From positions 1 through 12,476 of the forward strand of contig JABRWB010000024.1 in NCBI GenBank assembly GCA_039961635.1: a stretch of DNA of 12,476 nt, written 5' to 3'. The notes beneath the pieces are model-generated. The model was given only the letters and a program-made list of their open reading frames with translations. It ran no database searches and had not been told where the DNA came from. Shown piece after piece: positions 7,256 through 12,476 of the stretch; position 1 is the stretch's first letter, and each line of letters opens with the position of its first letter. This DNA comes from a bacterium. Its GTDB lineage: Bacteria; 4484-113; JAGGVC01. A program made the translations under genes and the position numbers.

Positions 7256-7283
7256 TTGACATCGCCCCTGTGCGCGGAAGAAT
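7256..7283 (+). promoter_or_regulatory. Damaged copy of the tRNA-Gly promoter
   Basis: TTGACA (7256-7261), a 16-bp spacer and AAGAAT (7278-7283) mirror the intact promoter at 8777-8804. The first base of the -10 box is A instead of T, which should weaken it. It points into the truncated tRNA and then antisense to the lipoprotein gene. Confidence 0.6.
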
Positions 7284-7293
7284 TTCACCGTCT

Positions 7294-7323
7294 GCGGGAA
7301 TAGCTCAATGGTAGAGCATCAGC
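7294..7323 (+). pseudogene. Truncated tRNA-Gly, 5' half only
   Basis: The fragment holds the acceptor 5' strand (GCGGGAA), the D arm and the 5' strand of the anticodon stem (TCAGC), identical to 8815-8844. The anticodon, T arm and acceptor 3' strand are missing, so it cannot form a tRNA. Confidence 0.9.
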
Positions 7324-7347
7324 ATCGGCCTTTCCCTTACAAGTAGC

Positions 7348-8097
7348 TTACTTTTTCGGCCATTCAAACGTGTCAATACTATAGTCCACGACACCCGAAG
7401 TGCCGTATATTCTGGAGTAAACAAAAATCCTATCGCGCGGAGCGTTAATATCAAAGGCCAGTTTTACGCCCTCCGGCGGCGAAGAGCCTTGTTCCGCAAT
7501 CATTTTCGAATAATCGTCTTGTGCAATTTCAAGTGCAGCAGGGTCGGCATTAATCACCGTAATGAATGCATTACCGGGGCTGAATTCGGCATGATTCCAT
7601 TCAAGCGGCTTGCCGGTGACCGGGCTGATGATGCTTTCGTACAGGTCGATGAAATCCGTTTCTTTCCCGTCAAGTTCATCCAAATGCTCAAAAAGCTCCT
7701 CGGTGGACTGCGGCATTCTGCCCTTCGAATAATAGAAATGTGCAATCCATCCAGCCAAGTTGCAAACGGGCTTTCGCACCTTCATCGGCTTGAATGACTT
7801 ACCGTTGTCAAGCAATTCGTAACCGTTGACAAGCATCCGCTCTTCCACCGATAGTTCTGCAAAATGGTTCGTTTGAAGCGAGGCCGAGCAAGGATAGATT
7901 TTGTCGTACGGACCGGAAATTCCGGGAGGCCTATTCAATGGGATTTCCTGCTTGTCTTTAAAGTTCCAACCTGACGGTATCCTGACAGCATGCCCGGAAA
8001 TGGTCGTAACCGAAGGCGACGCATCCTGTTTGTTGCAAGCAACAAAATTGGCAGTAACAGCAATCGTCAAAACCAAAACCACAATCCTGGCAATCAT
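7348..8097 (-). CDS. Putative lipoprotein of unknown function
   Basis: This 249-residue protein begins with a signal peptide (about 1-20) ending in ANFVAC, so Cys21 is a plausible lipidation site with Asn at +2; Phe at -3 is not ideal. The mature part is mixed alpha/beta. A stretch around 126-180 (GRMPQSTEELFEHL, then SPVTGKPLEWN) recalls the extracytoplasmic domains of pseudopilin-like proteins, but weakly. The ATG at 8097 follows AGGAG (8106-8110) at 8-base spacing. The gene lies inside the tRNA-flanked block, ends 24 bp from the truncated tRNA copy, and has lower GC than the core genes, consistent with acquisition. It sits 61 bp downstream of the Cys-rich gene on the same strand, with a hairpin between them, so it may be read through from that promoter. 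I cannot assign a function. Confidence 0.75.
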   Translation of the reverse strand: MIARIVVLVLTIAVTANFVACNKQDASPSVTTISGHAVRIPSGWNFKDKQEIPLNRPPGISGPYDKIYPCSASLQTNHFAELSVEERMLVNGYELLDNGKSFKPMKVRKPVCNLAGWIAHFYYSKGRMPQSTEELFEHLDELDGKETDFIDLYESIISPVTGKPLEWNHAEFSPGNAFITVINADPAALEIAQDDYSKMIAEQGSSPPEGVKLAFDINAPRDRIFVYSRIYGTSGVVDYSIDTFEWPKK

Positions 8098-8113
8098 CTC
8101 TAATGCTCCTAGT

Positions 8114-8140
8114 AAAAGGCTTTTGGGATACCAAAAAGCC
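8114..8140 (-). terminator. Possible intrinsic terminator after the Cys-rich gene
   Basis: On the minus strand, GGCTTTTTGG (from 8131-8140) and CCAAAAGCC (from 8118-8126) form a hairpin with a 4-base loop and one bulge, followed by TTTT (8117-8114). It lies 19 bp past the stop of the Cys-rich gene. The stem is rich in A-T pairs and the T-run is short, so termination may be partial, letting transcription reach the lipoprotein gene. Confidence 0.45.
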
Positions 8141-8158
8141 GAATGCGGGAAAACGTAA

Positions 8159-8542
8159 CTACGGACAGGGAATTATGCACGGGAAGTAGGATGTGTAAAA
8201 CGTATGATCGGAGATTTCAGGACAAATCGGATCTCCGATAGAGTAACAATTGTCTTCGGTCAGATAACATGTTTCCCTTCTCCATTGCGATACCCAATGC
8301 TGAGTGTCGGCGTAGTATGGATTGTACTTTTTCGGCTGTACAATCCAGCTTGTTACAACGTATAGGCACGCTTGGTCTTCTCCGACGTTTGGACAAAGAA
8401 AGCAGTGCAACTCGATCGTGCCGGCCTGAACCAATTCGGGTTGATAACAATCGCACGGATCCTGTGCTTGCGCTGTCATTACAAAGCCAACCGCGCCCAA
8501 AAGCACAAAGAACATAGCAACAAATTTGCTTGTTCGCCACAT
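8159..8542 (-). CDS. Small secreted cysteine-rich protein, unknown
   Basis: This 127-residue protein has a signal peptide (about 1-26, ending TAQAQ). The mature part of about 100 residues carries ten cysteines, including CDC near its start, CFLC, and a final CIIPCP. An even, dense cysteine count without CxxCH haem motifs suggests up to five disulfides in a compact extracellular domain; metal binding is an alternative. The frame is open further upstream to 8809, but I chose the ATG at 8542 because AGAGG sits 9-10 bases before it, a signal peptide starts there, and a near-consensus promoter lies just upstream. It is first in the minus-strand pair inside the tRNA-flanked block and shares its low GC. 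No family recognised; toxin, adhesin or envelope component cannot be told apart from sequence alone. Confidence 0.7.
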   Translation of the reverse strand: MWRTSKFVAMFFVLLGAVGFVMTAQAQDPCDCYQPELVQAGTIELHCFLCPNVGEDQACLYVVTSWIVQPKKYNPYYADTQHWVSQWRRETCYLTEDNCYSIGDPICPEISDHTFYTSYFPCIIPCP

Positions 8543-8575
8543 ATAAAGCGTACCTCTGGGGCAAAGCTCGCGTAC

Positions 8576-8604
8576 ATGATACCTATCCCTCTCTCTCTTG
8601 TCAA
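8576..8604 (-). promoter_or_regulatory. Near-consensus sigma70 promoter of the Cys-rich gene
   Basis: On the minus strand, TTGACA (8604-8599), a 17-bp spacer and TATCAT (8581-8576) give a 6/6 and 5/6 match at optimal spacing. Transcription would start near 8569, leaving a leader of about 27 bases before the 8542 ATG. The spacer contains a GA-rich run. The -35 box belongs to a 10-bp tandem repeat (8599-8618). Confidence 0.7.
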
Positions 8605-8618
8605 TACCTGTCAATACC
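8599..8618. repeat. Perfect 10-bp tandem repeat over the -35 box
   Basis: TGTCAATACC occurs twice in a row on the + strand (8599-8608 and 8609-8618). Read on the minus strand, each unit contains TTGACA. One helical turn of spacing on the -35 region suggests either a duplicated -35 or a two-site operator for a regulator. Confidence 0.85.
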
Positions 8619-8774
8619 CTTGGCAGCAGATTCCATATTTTGGGGGAATGCCCGAAATTGCAGCATTCCACCGAGGATTGCAGACTTCCTGGAAAGACAG
8701 GAAATAAAGCCTGGCGCGAAAAGCGTTGGCGGACAGTCCTCGCAACATGGTGCAAGCCCGAATCCGCCCGATAA

Positions 8775-8844
8775 GCTTGACATCGCCCCTGTGCGCGGTA
8801 GAATTTCACCGCCTGCGGGAATAGCTCAATGGTAGAGCATCAGC
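8775..8844 (+). repeat. Direct repeat copy 2 (tRNA promoter plus tRNA 5' half)
   Basis: This partner of 7254-7323 continues without a break into the full tRNA-Gly, so it is the functional copy. Similarity to copy 1 begins at the GC before the -35 box and ends at the last base of the anticodon stem's 5' strand. Confidence 0.95.
8777..8804 (+). promoter_or_regulatory. tRNA-Gly promoter
   Basis: TTGACA (8777-8782), a 16-bp spacer and TAGAAT (8799-8804) precede the tRNA by 10 bases, which fits a start a few bases before the mature 5' end. It is a strong sigma70-type promoter, as expected for a stable RNA, and may also feed the downstream peptidase gene by read-through. Confidence 0.8.
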
Positions 8845-8886
8845 TTCCCAAGCTGAGGGTTGCGGGTTCGATCCCCGTTTCCCGCT
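8815..8886 (+). tRNA. tRNA-Gly(CCC)
   Basis: The cloverleaf is complete. The acceptor GCGGGAA (8815-8821) pairs with TTCCCGC (8879-8885), with discriminator T at 8886 as usual for glycine tRNAs. The D stem is GCTC/GAGC, and the anticodon stem TCAGC/GCTGA (8840-8844, 8852-8856) holds loop TTCCCAA with anticodon CCC at 8847-8849. The T stem is GCGGG/CCCGT with loop TTCGATC. It should read GGG glycine codons. CCA is not encoded. Its 5' half and promoter are duplicated at 7254-7323. Confidence 0.95.
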
Positions 8887-8893
8887 TTTTTTT
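8862..8893 (+). terminator. Possible terminator formed by the tRNA 3' half
   Basis: GCGGG (8862-8866) can pair with CCCGC (8881-8885) as an alternative to the T arm, and a run of eight T follows directly (8886-8893). This has the shape of an intrinsic terminator, although the stem is short with a 14-base loop. If it works, the peptidase gene at 8912 would rely on read-through or on a promoter I do not see. Confidence 0.35.
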
Positions 8894-8911
8894 CGTCCGG
8901 GGACGGCAGCC

Positions 8912-10921
8912 TTGAACTTTTTCCTAAAACTCGCAGCATTTTTCGCATTATCGCTCGCCGCGGCCGCGTTTATTGGCGCGACGGCAGCCGTCTCCGCGGA
9001 CCTCGGCCCGGAATTCCTGTCCGCGGACGAAATCCGCCCCGGGATGCGCGGGTACGCACTGGCGCAGTTCTATGCCGACAAAATCGAGCGCTTCGACATC
9101 GAAATTATCTCCGTAGCCAGCAAGCGCCACGCGGGGCGCGGCTATTACCGCAGGATCGTCGCGCTCGCGGGCGGCGGACCGCTGGAAATAAGCAGGGGGA
9201 TTTCGACCGGATTCTCCGGTGCGCCGGTGTATTTAGACGGCAGGCTGGCCGGCGCGATCGAAAGCACGTCCGCGTGGACGGCGAAGAACTACGTCACGAT
9301 AATCACCGCGGACGAACTTTTGTCGCTATTCGATGCGCCGTCGTTCGCCCCGCCGCATGCGCCGGACATTTCCGGCGCGGAAATCGAAACCGGCGAGCTT
9401 TCGCCGGCGATTTCGGACGGCGGGCGCGAGTACCGCGAAATCGAGATCGCGGACTCGGCCGCGGCGTACGCGCGCGCGCCGAAACCGCGCGCTATGCGGT
9501 TCGTCCGCGCGTCGGGCGGACCGGTCATGTCCGATCCCGCGACGGGCGAAGCCTGGCTGCTGGAAAGCCGCGAACGCGGAGCGGCGGCGGATTATTCCGC
9601 GCCGCTTCTCACGCCGCTGTACGGCCCGGGGGGGGATGGCTTCCCGTCGCTTCAGACAACCCCGCCGTTCTCGGAAAAGTACTATCCCATAGGCGCGCCC
9701 GTGGCGTATTCACAGTTCGTGCCGGGCGCGATGATTTCGATTCCGCTCGTTCGAGGCGACCTGGACATCTACCTGAACGGCACGCTGACCTACGTGGGCG
9801 AATCGGGCAGGTTCATCGCGTTCGGGCATTCAATCGCGGGCGGGCGCGGCTCGACGCGGCTGCCGGTCGCGCGCGCGCATGTGTACACGACGCACACCCA
9901 GCTTGACGAAAACTGGAGCCTGATAAAAACCGGGCCGCTCGCCGGAACGCTTCTGGAGGACCGCGCAATGGGCGGCGCTGGGACGCTCGCCCCGTACGAA
10001 GAATGGTGCCCCGTGCGCGTCGGGGTGCGCGTCCACGACGCGGGGACGTACGACGAATCGCATGTGGAAATCGCGAAGGACGCGCGCGCGTTCCGCGACA
10101 GCCTGCCGGCCGCGGTCGGCTGGATGCTCGAGCGCTGCGCCGACCAGTCCGGCGAGGGAACGGCCGCGTTCACGATCGCCGTCGGGCTGCCCGGGCGGCG
10201 AGAGCCGATGATCCTGTCCGACGCGATGTATTCCGCGGGCGACTGGGCGTGGCTCGCGGCCGCGGTTGCCTCCTCGCTGGCGTGGCGGCTCACCGCGAAC
10301 GAGCTTGGCGAATTCGTGCCGGAATGGATGGACATCGAATGCGATCTTTACTCCGGCGAGAATACGGCGCGCATCGACCGGCCGGTATTCGGACTGGTCT
10401 CCGGCGATTCGTTCGCGCCGTTCGAGGGCCAGCCGGGAGTCGAGGAAGGCATCACGCGCAAGGTGTGGCCGGGAGAAATCATCGGCGCGTCGTTCGAGCT
10501 GGTATTCCCCGACGGGACGCGGCTGGAGCGGTTCGCGTCAGTCCCGGTGCCGCTCGTTTTTCCCGGCGGGCCGTGCAGGATACAGCTTCGGGGCAGCGGC
10601 GCGCGCATGCCTGAGGGTCGCTCCGCGCCGCAGGTGCTGATGGACGCGTACGCGCGGGAGGCGGGCGACCTGGTGCGGTACTACCGGCCGCCGGGCGCGC
10701 CGACGCGCGACGCGCTTTACGCGGAGCTGTCGGAGTACGAGGGAGGGGGGGCTGTCGTGATCGAGCTTGTCTGCGCGGACGAGAAAAACCGCGGCGCGGA
10801 CGGATTCATGCCGCGTGCGCGCAAGGTTATCGCGATAGACTCCGCGCCGCGGGACGCGCCCGAATTCGGATGGCTCGACGTCCGCGGAATGTGGGGAATG
10901 GGGCTTGAGTGCGCGGAGTAG
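8912..10921 (+). CDS. SpoIVB-like S55 family serine peptidase domain protein
   Basis: This 669-residue protein resembles the broad SpoIVB peptidase S55 group found in many non-sporulating bacteria. A signal peptide spans residues 1 to about 29. The IRPGMRGYA segment (41-49) is the usual opening of the family. The nucleophile motif is GFSGAPVYLDG (100-110, Ser102), and GTLTY followed by RFIAFGHSIAGG (290-311, His306) and GTLLEDRAMGGAG (345-357) match the conserved second half. The remaining C-terminal part (from about 360) has no domain I recognise. The only good start is TTG 8912, with a weak GGGGA before it. It lies 26 bp after the tRNA. The usual SGSP is SGAP here, and activity is unproven. 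The substrate is unknown; it would act outside the cytoplasm. G8 (9628-9635) and G7 (10745-10751) tracts encode Gly-Gly. Confidence 0.8.
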   Translation: MNFFLKLAAFFALSLAAAAFIGATAAVSADLGPEFLSADEIRPGMRGYALAQFYADKIERFDIEIISVASKRHAGRGYYRRIVALAGGGPLEISRGISTGFSGAPVYLDGRLAGAIESTSAWTAKNYVTIITADELLSLFDAPSFAPPHAPDISGAEIETGELSPAISDGGREYREIEIADSAAAYARAPKPRAMRFVRASGGPVMSDPATGEAWLLESRERGAAADYSAPLLTPLYGPGGDGFPSLQTTPPFSEKYYPIGAPVAYSQFVPGAMISIPLVRGDLDIYLNGTLTYVGESGRFIAFGHSIAGGRGSTRLPVARAHVYTTHTQLDENWSLIKTGPLAGTLLEDRAMGGAGTLAPYEEWCPVRVGVRVHDAGTYDESHVEIAKDARAFRDSLPAAVGWMLERCADQSGEGTAAFTIAVGLPGRREPMILSDAMYSAGDWAWLAAAVASSLAWRLTANELGEFVPEWMDIECDLYSGENTARIDRPVFGLVSGDSFAPFEGQPGVEEGITRKVWPGEIIGASFELVFPDGTRLERFASVPVPLVFPGGPCRIQLRGSGARMPEGRSAPQVLMDAYAREAGDLVRYYRPPGAPTRDALYAELSEYEGGGAVVIELVCADEKNRGADGFMPRARKVIAIDSAPRDAPEFGWLDVRGMWGMGLECAE

Positions 10922-10953
10922 CCGGAATTGGCCTTGCGGCAGTTCAAATAATA

Positions 10954-11041
10954 CTACGGCAGCGGGAACCAGACGAGCGCTTGCTGCGAGGGCAGCGTGC
11001 AGTACACCCGGCTCATCGAGTCCACGATCTCGATGTCGCTT
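10954..11041 (-). pseudogene. GC-rich 3' stub of a minus-strand gene
   Basis: This stretch reads on the minus strand as 28 or so residues ending in a stop (SDIEIVDSMSRVYC, then ALVWFPLP). Its GC and codon use match the core genome, unlike the lower-GC DNA immediately to its right. The frame stays open to 11145, giving 58 residues from an ATG at 11130, overlapping the end of the next gene in another frame. It may be the tail of a gene cut by the neighbouring block. It could also be chance, since the piece is short. Confidence 0.4.
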
Positions 11042-11644
11042 TTAGGATTCGCTTGCGTATACTTGTTTGCCAATTCTAATGTTTCGGGCAGTTTCGCTTG
11101 TTGCAGAAAGCACAGAAGATTCAACTGCATCCCATCGCTGGTTGGCTAGTTGCTCGAATTGTAGTAATAATCCCAAATATGCCTCCTTATCGATATCGTG
11201 GGGATACAAGTCTGCCCAAGATTTTCGCATTACTAATTCGTTTACTTTAATATAAACAAGAATATTATCCACCATTCTATCAGGCCCTCCGATGGAGCGA
11301 GCAGGAATAATTCCGCCCTCAATAACATACTTAATTGTGGCCGACAATTCATCATCGTTTAGATTTCTATTTCGAATAACATACAAATATCCCTCGTCCG
11401 TTGCAACAAGCTCTCGAAAATGCAAAGCTCCTTCGAACACCGAATAAACATGGCAGTGATAGCGCCCGAACTCTCTGAATTCATGCTTTAATTCAATGGC
11501 TAGATCACTGCTTCGAAGAGAATGTGGCTCAGAAGAAAGGCGCTTACTTAACTCGCCTGACACCTGAAACGTTGTTTCGTCTACGCTCGGCGAAGCGCAC
11601 TGAAGATACGCCAAAAACAAAAGTAGAACCGAAATTTTAGTCAT
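11042..11644 (-). CDS. Small exported protein, lipoprotein-like, unknown
   Basis: This 200-residue protein starts with a hydrophobic signal (about 1-15) followed by Cys16 (LAYLQC). Gln at -1 is not a canonical lipobox, so lipidation is uncertain and ordinary signal peptidase cleavage is possible. The rest is charged, mixed alpha/beta, with no motif I know. The ATG at 11644 has a near-perfect Shine-Dalgarno (AGGAGGAAAG) that overlaps the stop of the upstream metallopeptidase gene, with 12 bp between the two, so the pair is translationally close and surely one operon. Its lower GC matches the upstream gene and differs from the DNA to its left, which begins within a few bases of its stop codon. 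The last 29 or so codons overlap a second open frame in another phase. Confidence 0.7.
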   Translation of the reverse strand: MTKISVLLLFLAYLQCASPSVDETTFQVSGELSKRLSSEPHSLRSSDLAIELKHEFREFGRYHCHVYSVFEGALHFRELVATDEGYLYVIRNRNLNDDELSATIKYVIEGGIIPARSIGGPDRMVDNILVYIKVNELVMRKSWADLYPHDIDKEAYLGLLLQFEQLANQRWDAVESSVLSATSETARNIRIGKQVYASES

Positions 11645-11656
11645 TTTTCTTTCCTC

Positions 11657-12476
11657 CTAACGAAACCTTGGGGAAATCGGTTGCCTACACTTGCCGCAAT
11701 AATCGTACGAGAGCCACACAGGGCAAAGCGTCGGGCAATCATTTCCACTTAGCACATCATGACGAGGAAGTCCTGGACGCAAAACATCGTTTTCGACAGA
11801 TTCCTCCTCAGGGCAAGCAGGTCGGTGCGCTAGATCGGGGCGCATAATATGCATCAGCTCGTGCGAAAGTGTTTTGAGGTGGGAGTAGGGGTATGTGTTC
11901 CATTCCTCCGGATATTGCTCGTACTGCTGGTTTGCTCGATCAACCCTATATTTGATGTAAGGGCTAGCCATAAAGACCATTGGAATAGCATCATAAAATC
12001 CTTGAGGGGGATCGTCCGCCCAAAGGCCCAATGATGTTCCATCCCATGCTCCGATTACGTCGATTCCCCAAATGTATGCCTTGACTGTTGTTGTGTCATA
12101 ATCTTCGCCATCGGCGTCCATTTTGGCTTTTGAGTAACCCCAAAGCCCAAGTTCGGGATCTGGCGGAATACCAAAATCATAATTGAGAAAGTGCTTGTGA
12201 CTCTTACCAAGCCTCTCAGTGATATTGGCTGCAAAATAAATGTCATCCAAAAATCCGACTATGCTGAAATGTTCGCCAGCCTCATTAAACTCAATAATAA
12301 TTCTGCAGTCTCCACGATTAATGCAATGGTAGTATTGGTCAAAGGGAGGATCTGTGAGTGGATCATGGTCATCCCCCGGCGCTTCCATTGCGTAATGAAC
12401 GATGTCCAGCTTGCGCCAGGTGGTGACAACCGAGCTTTCCGCGCCCAGGACTTCCGGAGGGCATTCGTCGCCCGAC
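11657..12476 (-). CDS. HExxH metallopeptidase-like protein, 5' end outside the window
   Basis: The frame contains an ATG at 12388 but stays open, with sensible sequence, to the window edge (TTWRKLDIVHYAMEAP), so the true start is beyond 12476 and the visible part is 272 residues. HELMH (codons at 11849-11863) is a zincin motif with Glu as the likely catalytic base; a further His eight residues later (HELMHIMRPDLAH) could be the third ligand, although the spacing is not the metzincin one. Four cysteines near the end (CPTLC, CGKC) could bind metal or form disulfides. The WRKL segment recalls a region that I associate with secreted metallopeptidase-like proteins, but only loosely. Codons right of about 12370 are GC-rich and those left are not, so the composition changes within one open frame. 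It is followed at 12 bp by the small exported protein. Confidence 0.65.
   Translation of the reverse strand, partial: SGDECPPEVLGAESSVVTTWRKLDIVHYAMEAPGDDHDPLTDPPFDQYYHCINRGDCRIIIEFNEAGEHFSIVGFLDDIYFAANITERLGKSHKHFLNYDFGIPPDPELGLWGYSKAKMDADGEDYDTTTVKAYIWGIDVIGAWDGTSLGLWADDPPQGFYDAIPMVFMASPYIKYRVDRANQQYEQYPEEWNTYPYSHLKTLSHELMHIMRPDLAHRPACPEEESVENDVLRPGLPRHDVLSGNDCPTLCPVWLSYDYCGKCRQPISPRFR

Larger units (their letters stand above)
7254..7323 (+). repeat. Direct repeat copy 1 (tRNA promoter plus tRNA 5' half)
   Basis: This copy matches 8775-8844 at 68 of 70 positions without gaps. The mismatches are A at 7278 (T in copy 2, the first base of the -10 box) and T at 7291 (C in copy 2). Similarity stops abruptly at 7324. 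Confidence 0.95.
7254..8844. mobile_element. Putative tRNA-Gly-associated insertion bounded by 70-bp direct repeats
   Basis: About 1.45 kb of visibly lower-GC DNA (7324-8774) lies between two copies of a 70-bp sequence with a constant offset of 1521 bp and two mismatches. The repeat contains a tRNA-Gly promoter and the tRNA's 5' half. The second copy continues into the complete tRNA; the first is cut off in the anticodon stem. Inside are two minus-strand genes for exported proteins. This looks like an integrated cassette with att-like ends, but there is no integrase, transposase or terminal inverted repeat, so a non-autonomous element or duplication by recombination between tRNA loci are both possible. 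The 70 or so bp before copy 2 (8700-8774) are richer in GC than the cargo genes. Confidence 0.45.

Noticed and set aside
8543-8809. Upstream extension of the Cys-rich gene to 8809
   Set aside because: It would cross the gene's own promoter and the tRNA promoter, and the added residues precede a perfect signal peptide start at 8542.
11849-11863. Metzincin assignment for the HELMH motif
   Set aside because: The third His falls two residues too far and the conserved Gly is missing, so only a general zincin call is supported.

Overview
The window reads as chromosomal DNA of a GC-rich diderm (LPS-type) bacterium, probably from an uncultivated or poorly sampled phylum. It carries an Omp85/BamA gene, both early lipid A acyltransferases (lpxD, lpxA), rimI, a tRNA-Gly and an S55-type peptidase. 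TTG and GTG starts are common (bamA and the S55 gene use TTG; lpxD and rimI use GTG). I cannot assign a phylum from the sequence.

Layout. Positions 1-522 are non-coding: short tandem repeats (51-77, 149-192), then a strongly self-complementary leader (about 369-511). Positions 523-6627 form a co-directional (+) envelope cluster: a single-pass membrane protein of unknown function (523-1209), bamA (1275-3239), an exported unknown protein with a strand-rich C-terminus (3248-4591), lpxD (4588-5703, start overlapping the previous stop) and lpxA (5737-6627). This recalls the familiar bamA-skp-lpxD-fabZ-lpxA order, with an unknown protein in the skp position and no fabZ between lpxD and lpxA. The cluster would make the outer-membrane protein insertase and the first acylation steps of lipid A. 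rimI follows on the minus strand (6733-7230).

Accessory block 1 (7254-8844). A 70-bp stretch holding a tRNA-Gly promoter and the 5' half of that tRNA occurs twice as a direct repeat (68/70 identical). The first copy is truncated and its -10 box is damaged; the second leads into a complete tRNA-Gly(CCC) at 8815-8885. Between them lie about 1.45 kb of lower-GC DNA with two minus-strand genes for exported proteins: a putative lipoprotein and a 10-cysteine small secreted protein with its own near-consensus promoter. No integrase or transposase is visible. A + strand S55/SpoIVB-like peptidase gene (8912-10921) starts just after the tRNA.

Accessory block 2 (about 11042-12370). A second lower-GC block carries, on the minus strand, an HExxH metallopeptidase-like gene whose 5' end runs off the window and, 12 bp behind it, a small exported protein. 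On its left side a GC-rich stub (10954-11041) reads as the 3' end of a minus-strand gene.

The most interesting features are the tRNA 5'-half duplication around a small cargo block, the parallel second block, the unknown protein between bamA and lpxD, and the structured leader ahead of the cluster. All functional calls are from motif recognition by eye; no database search was run.
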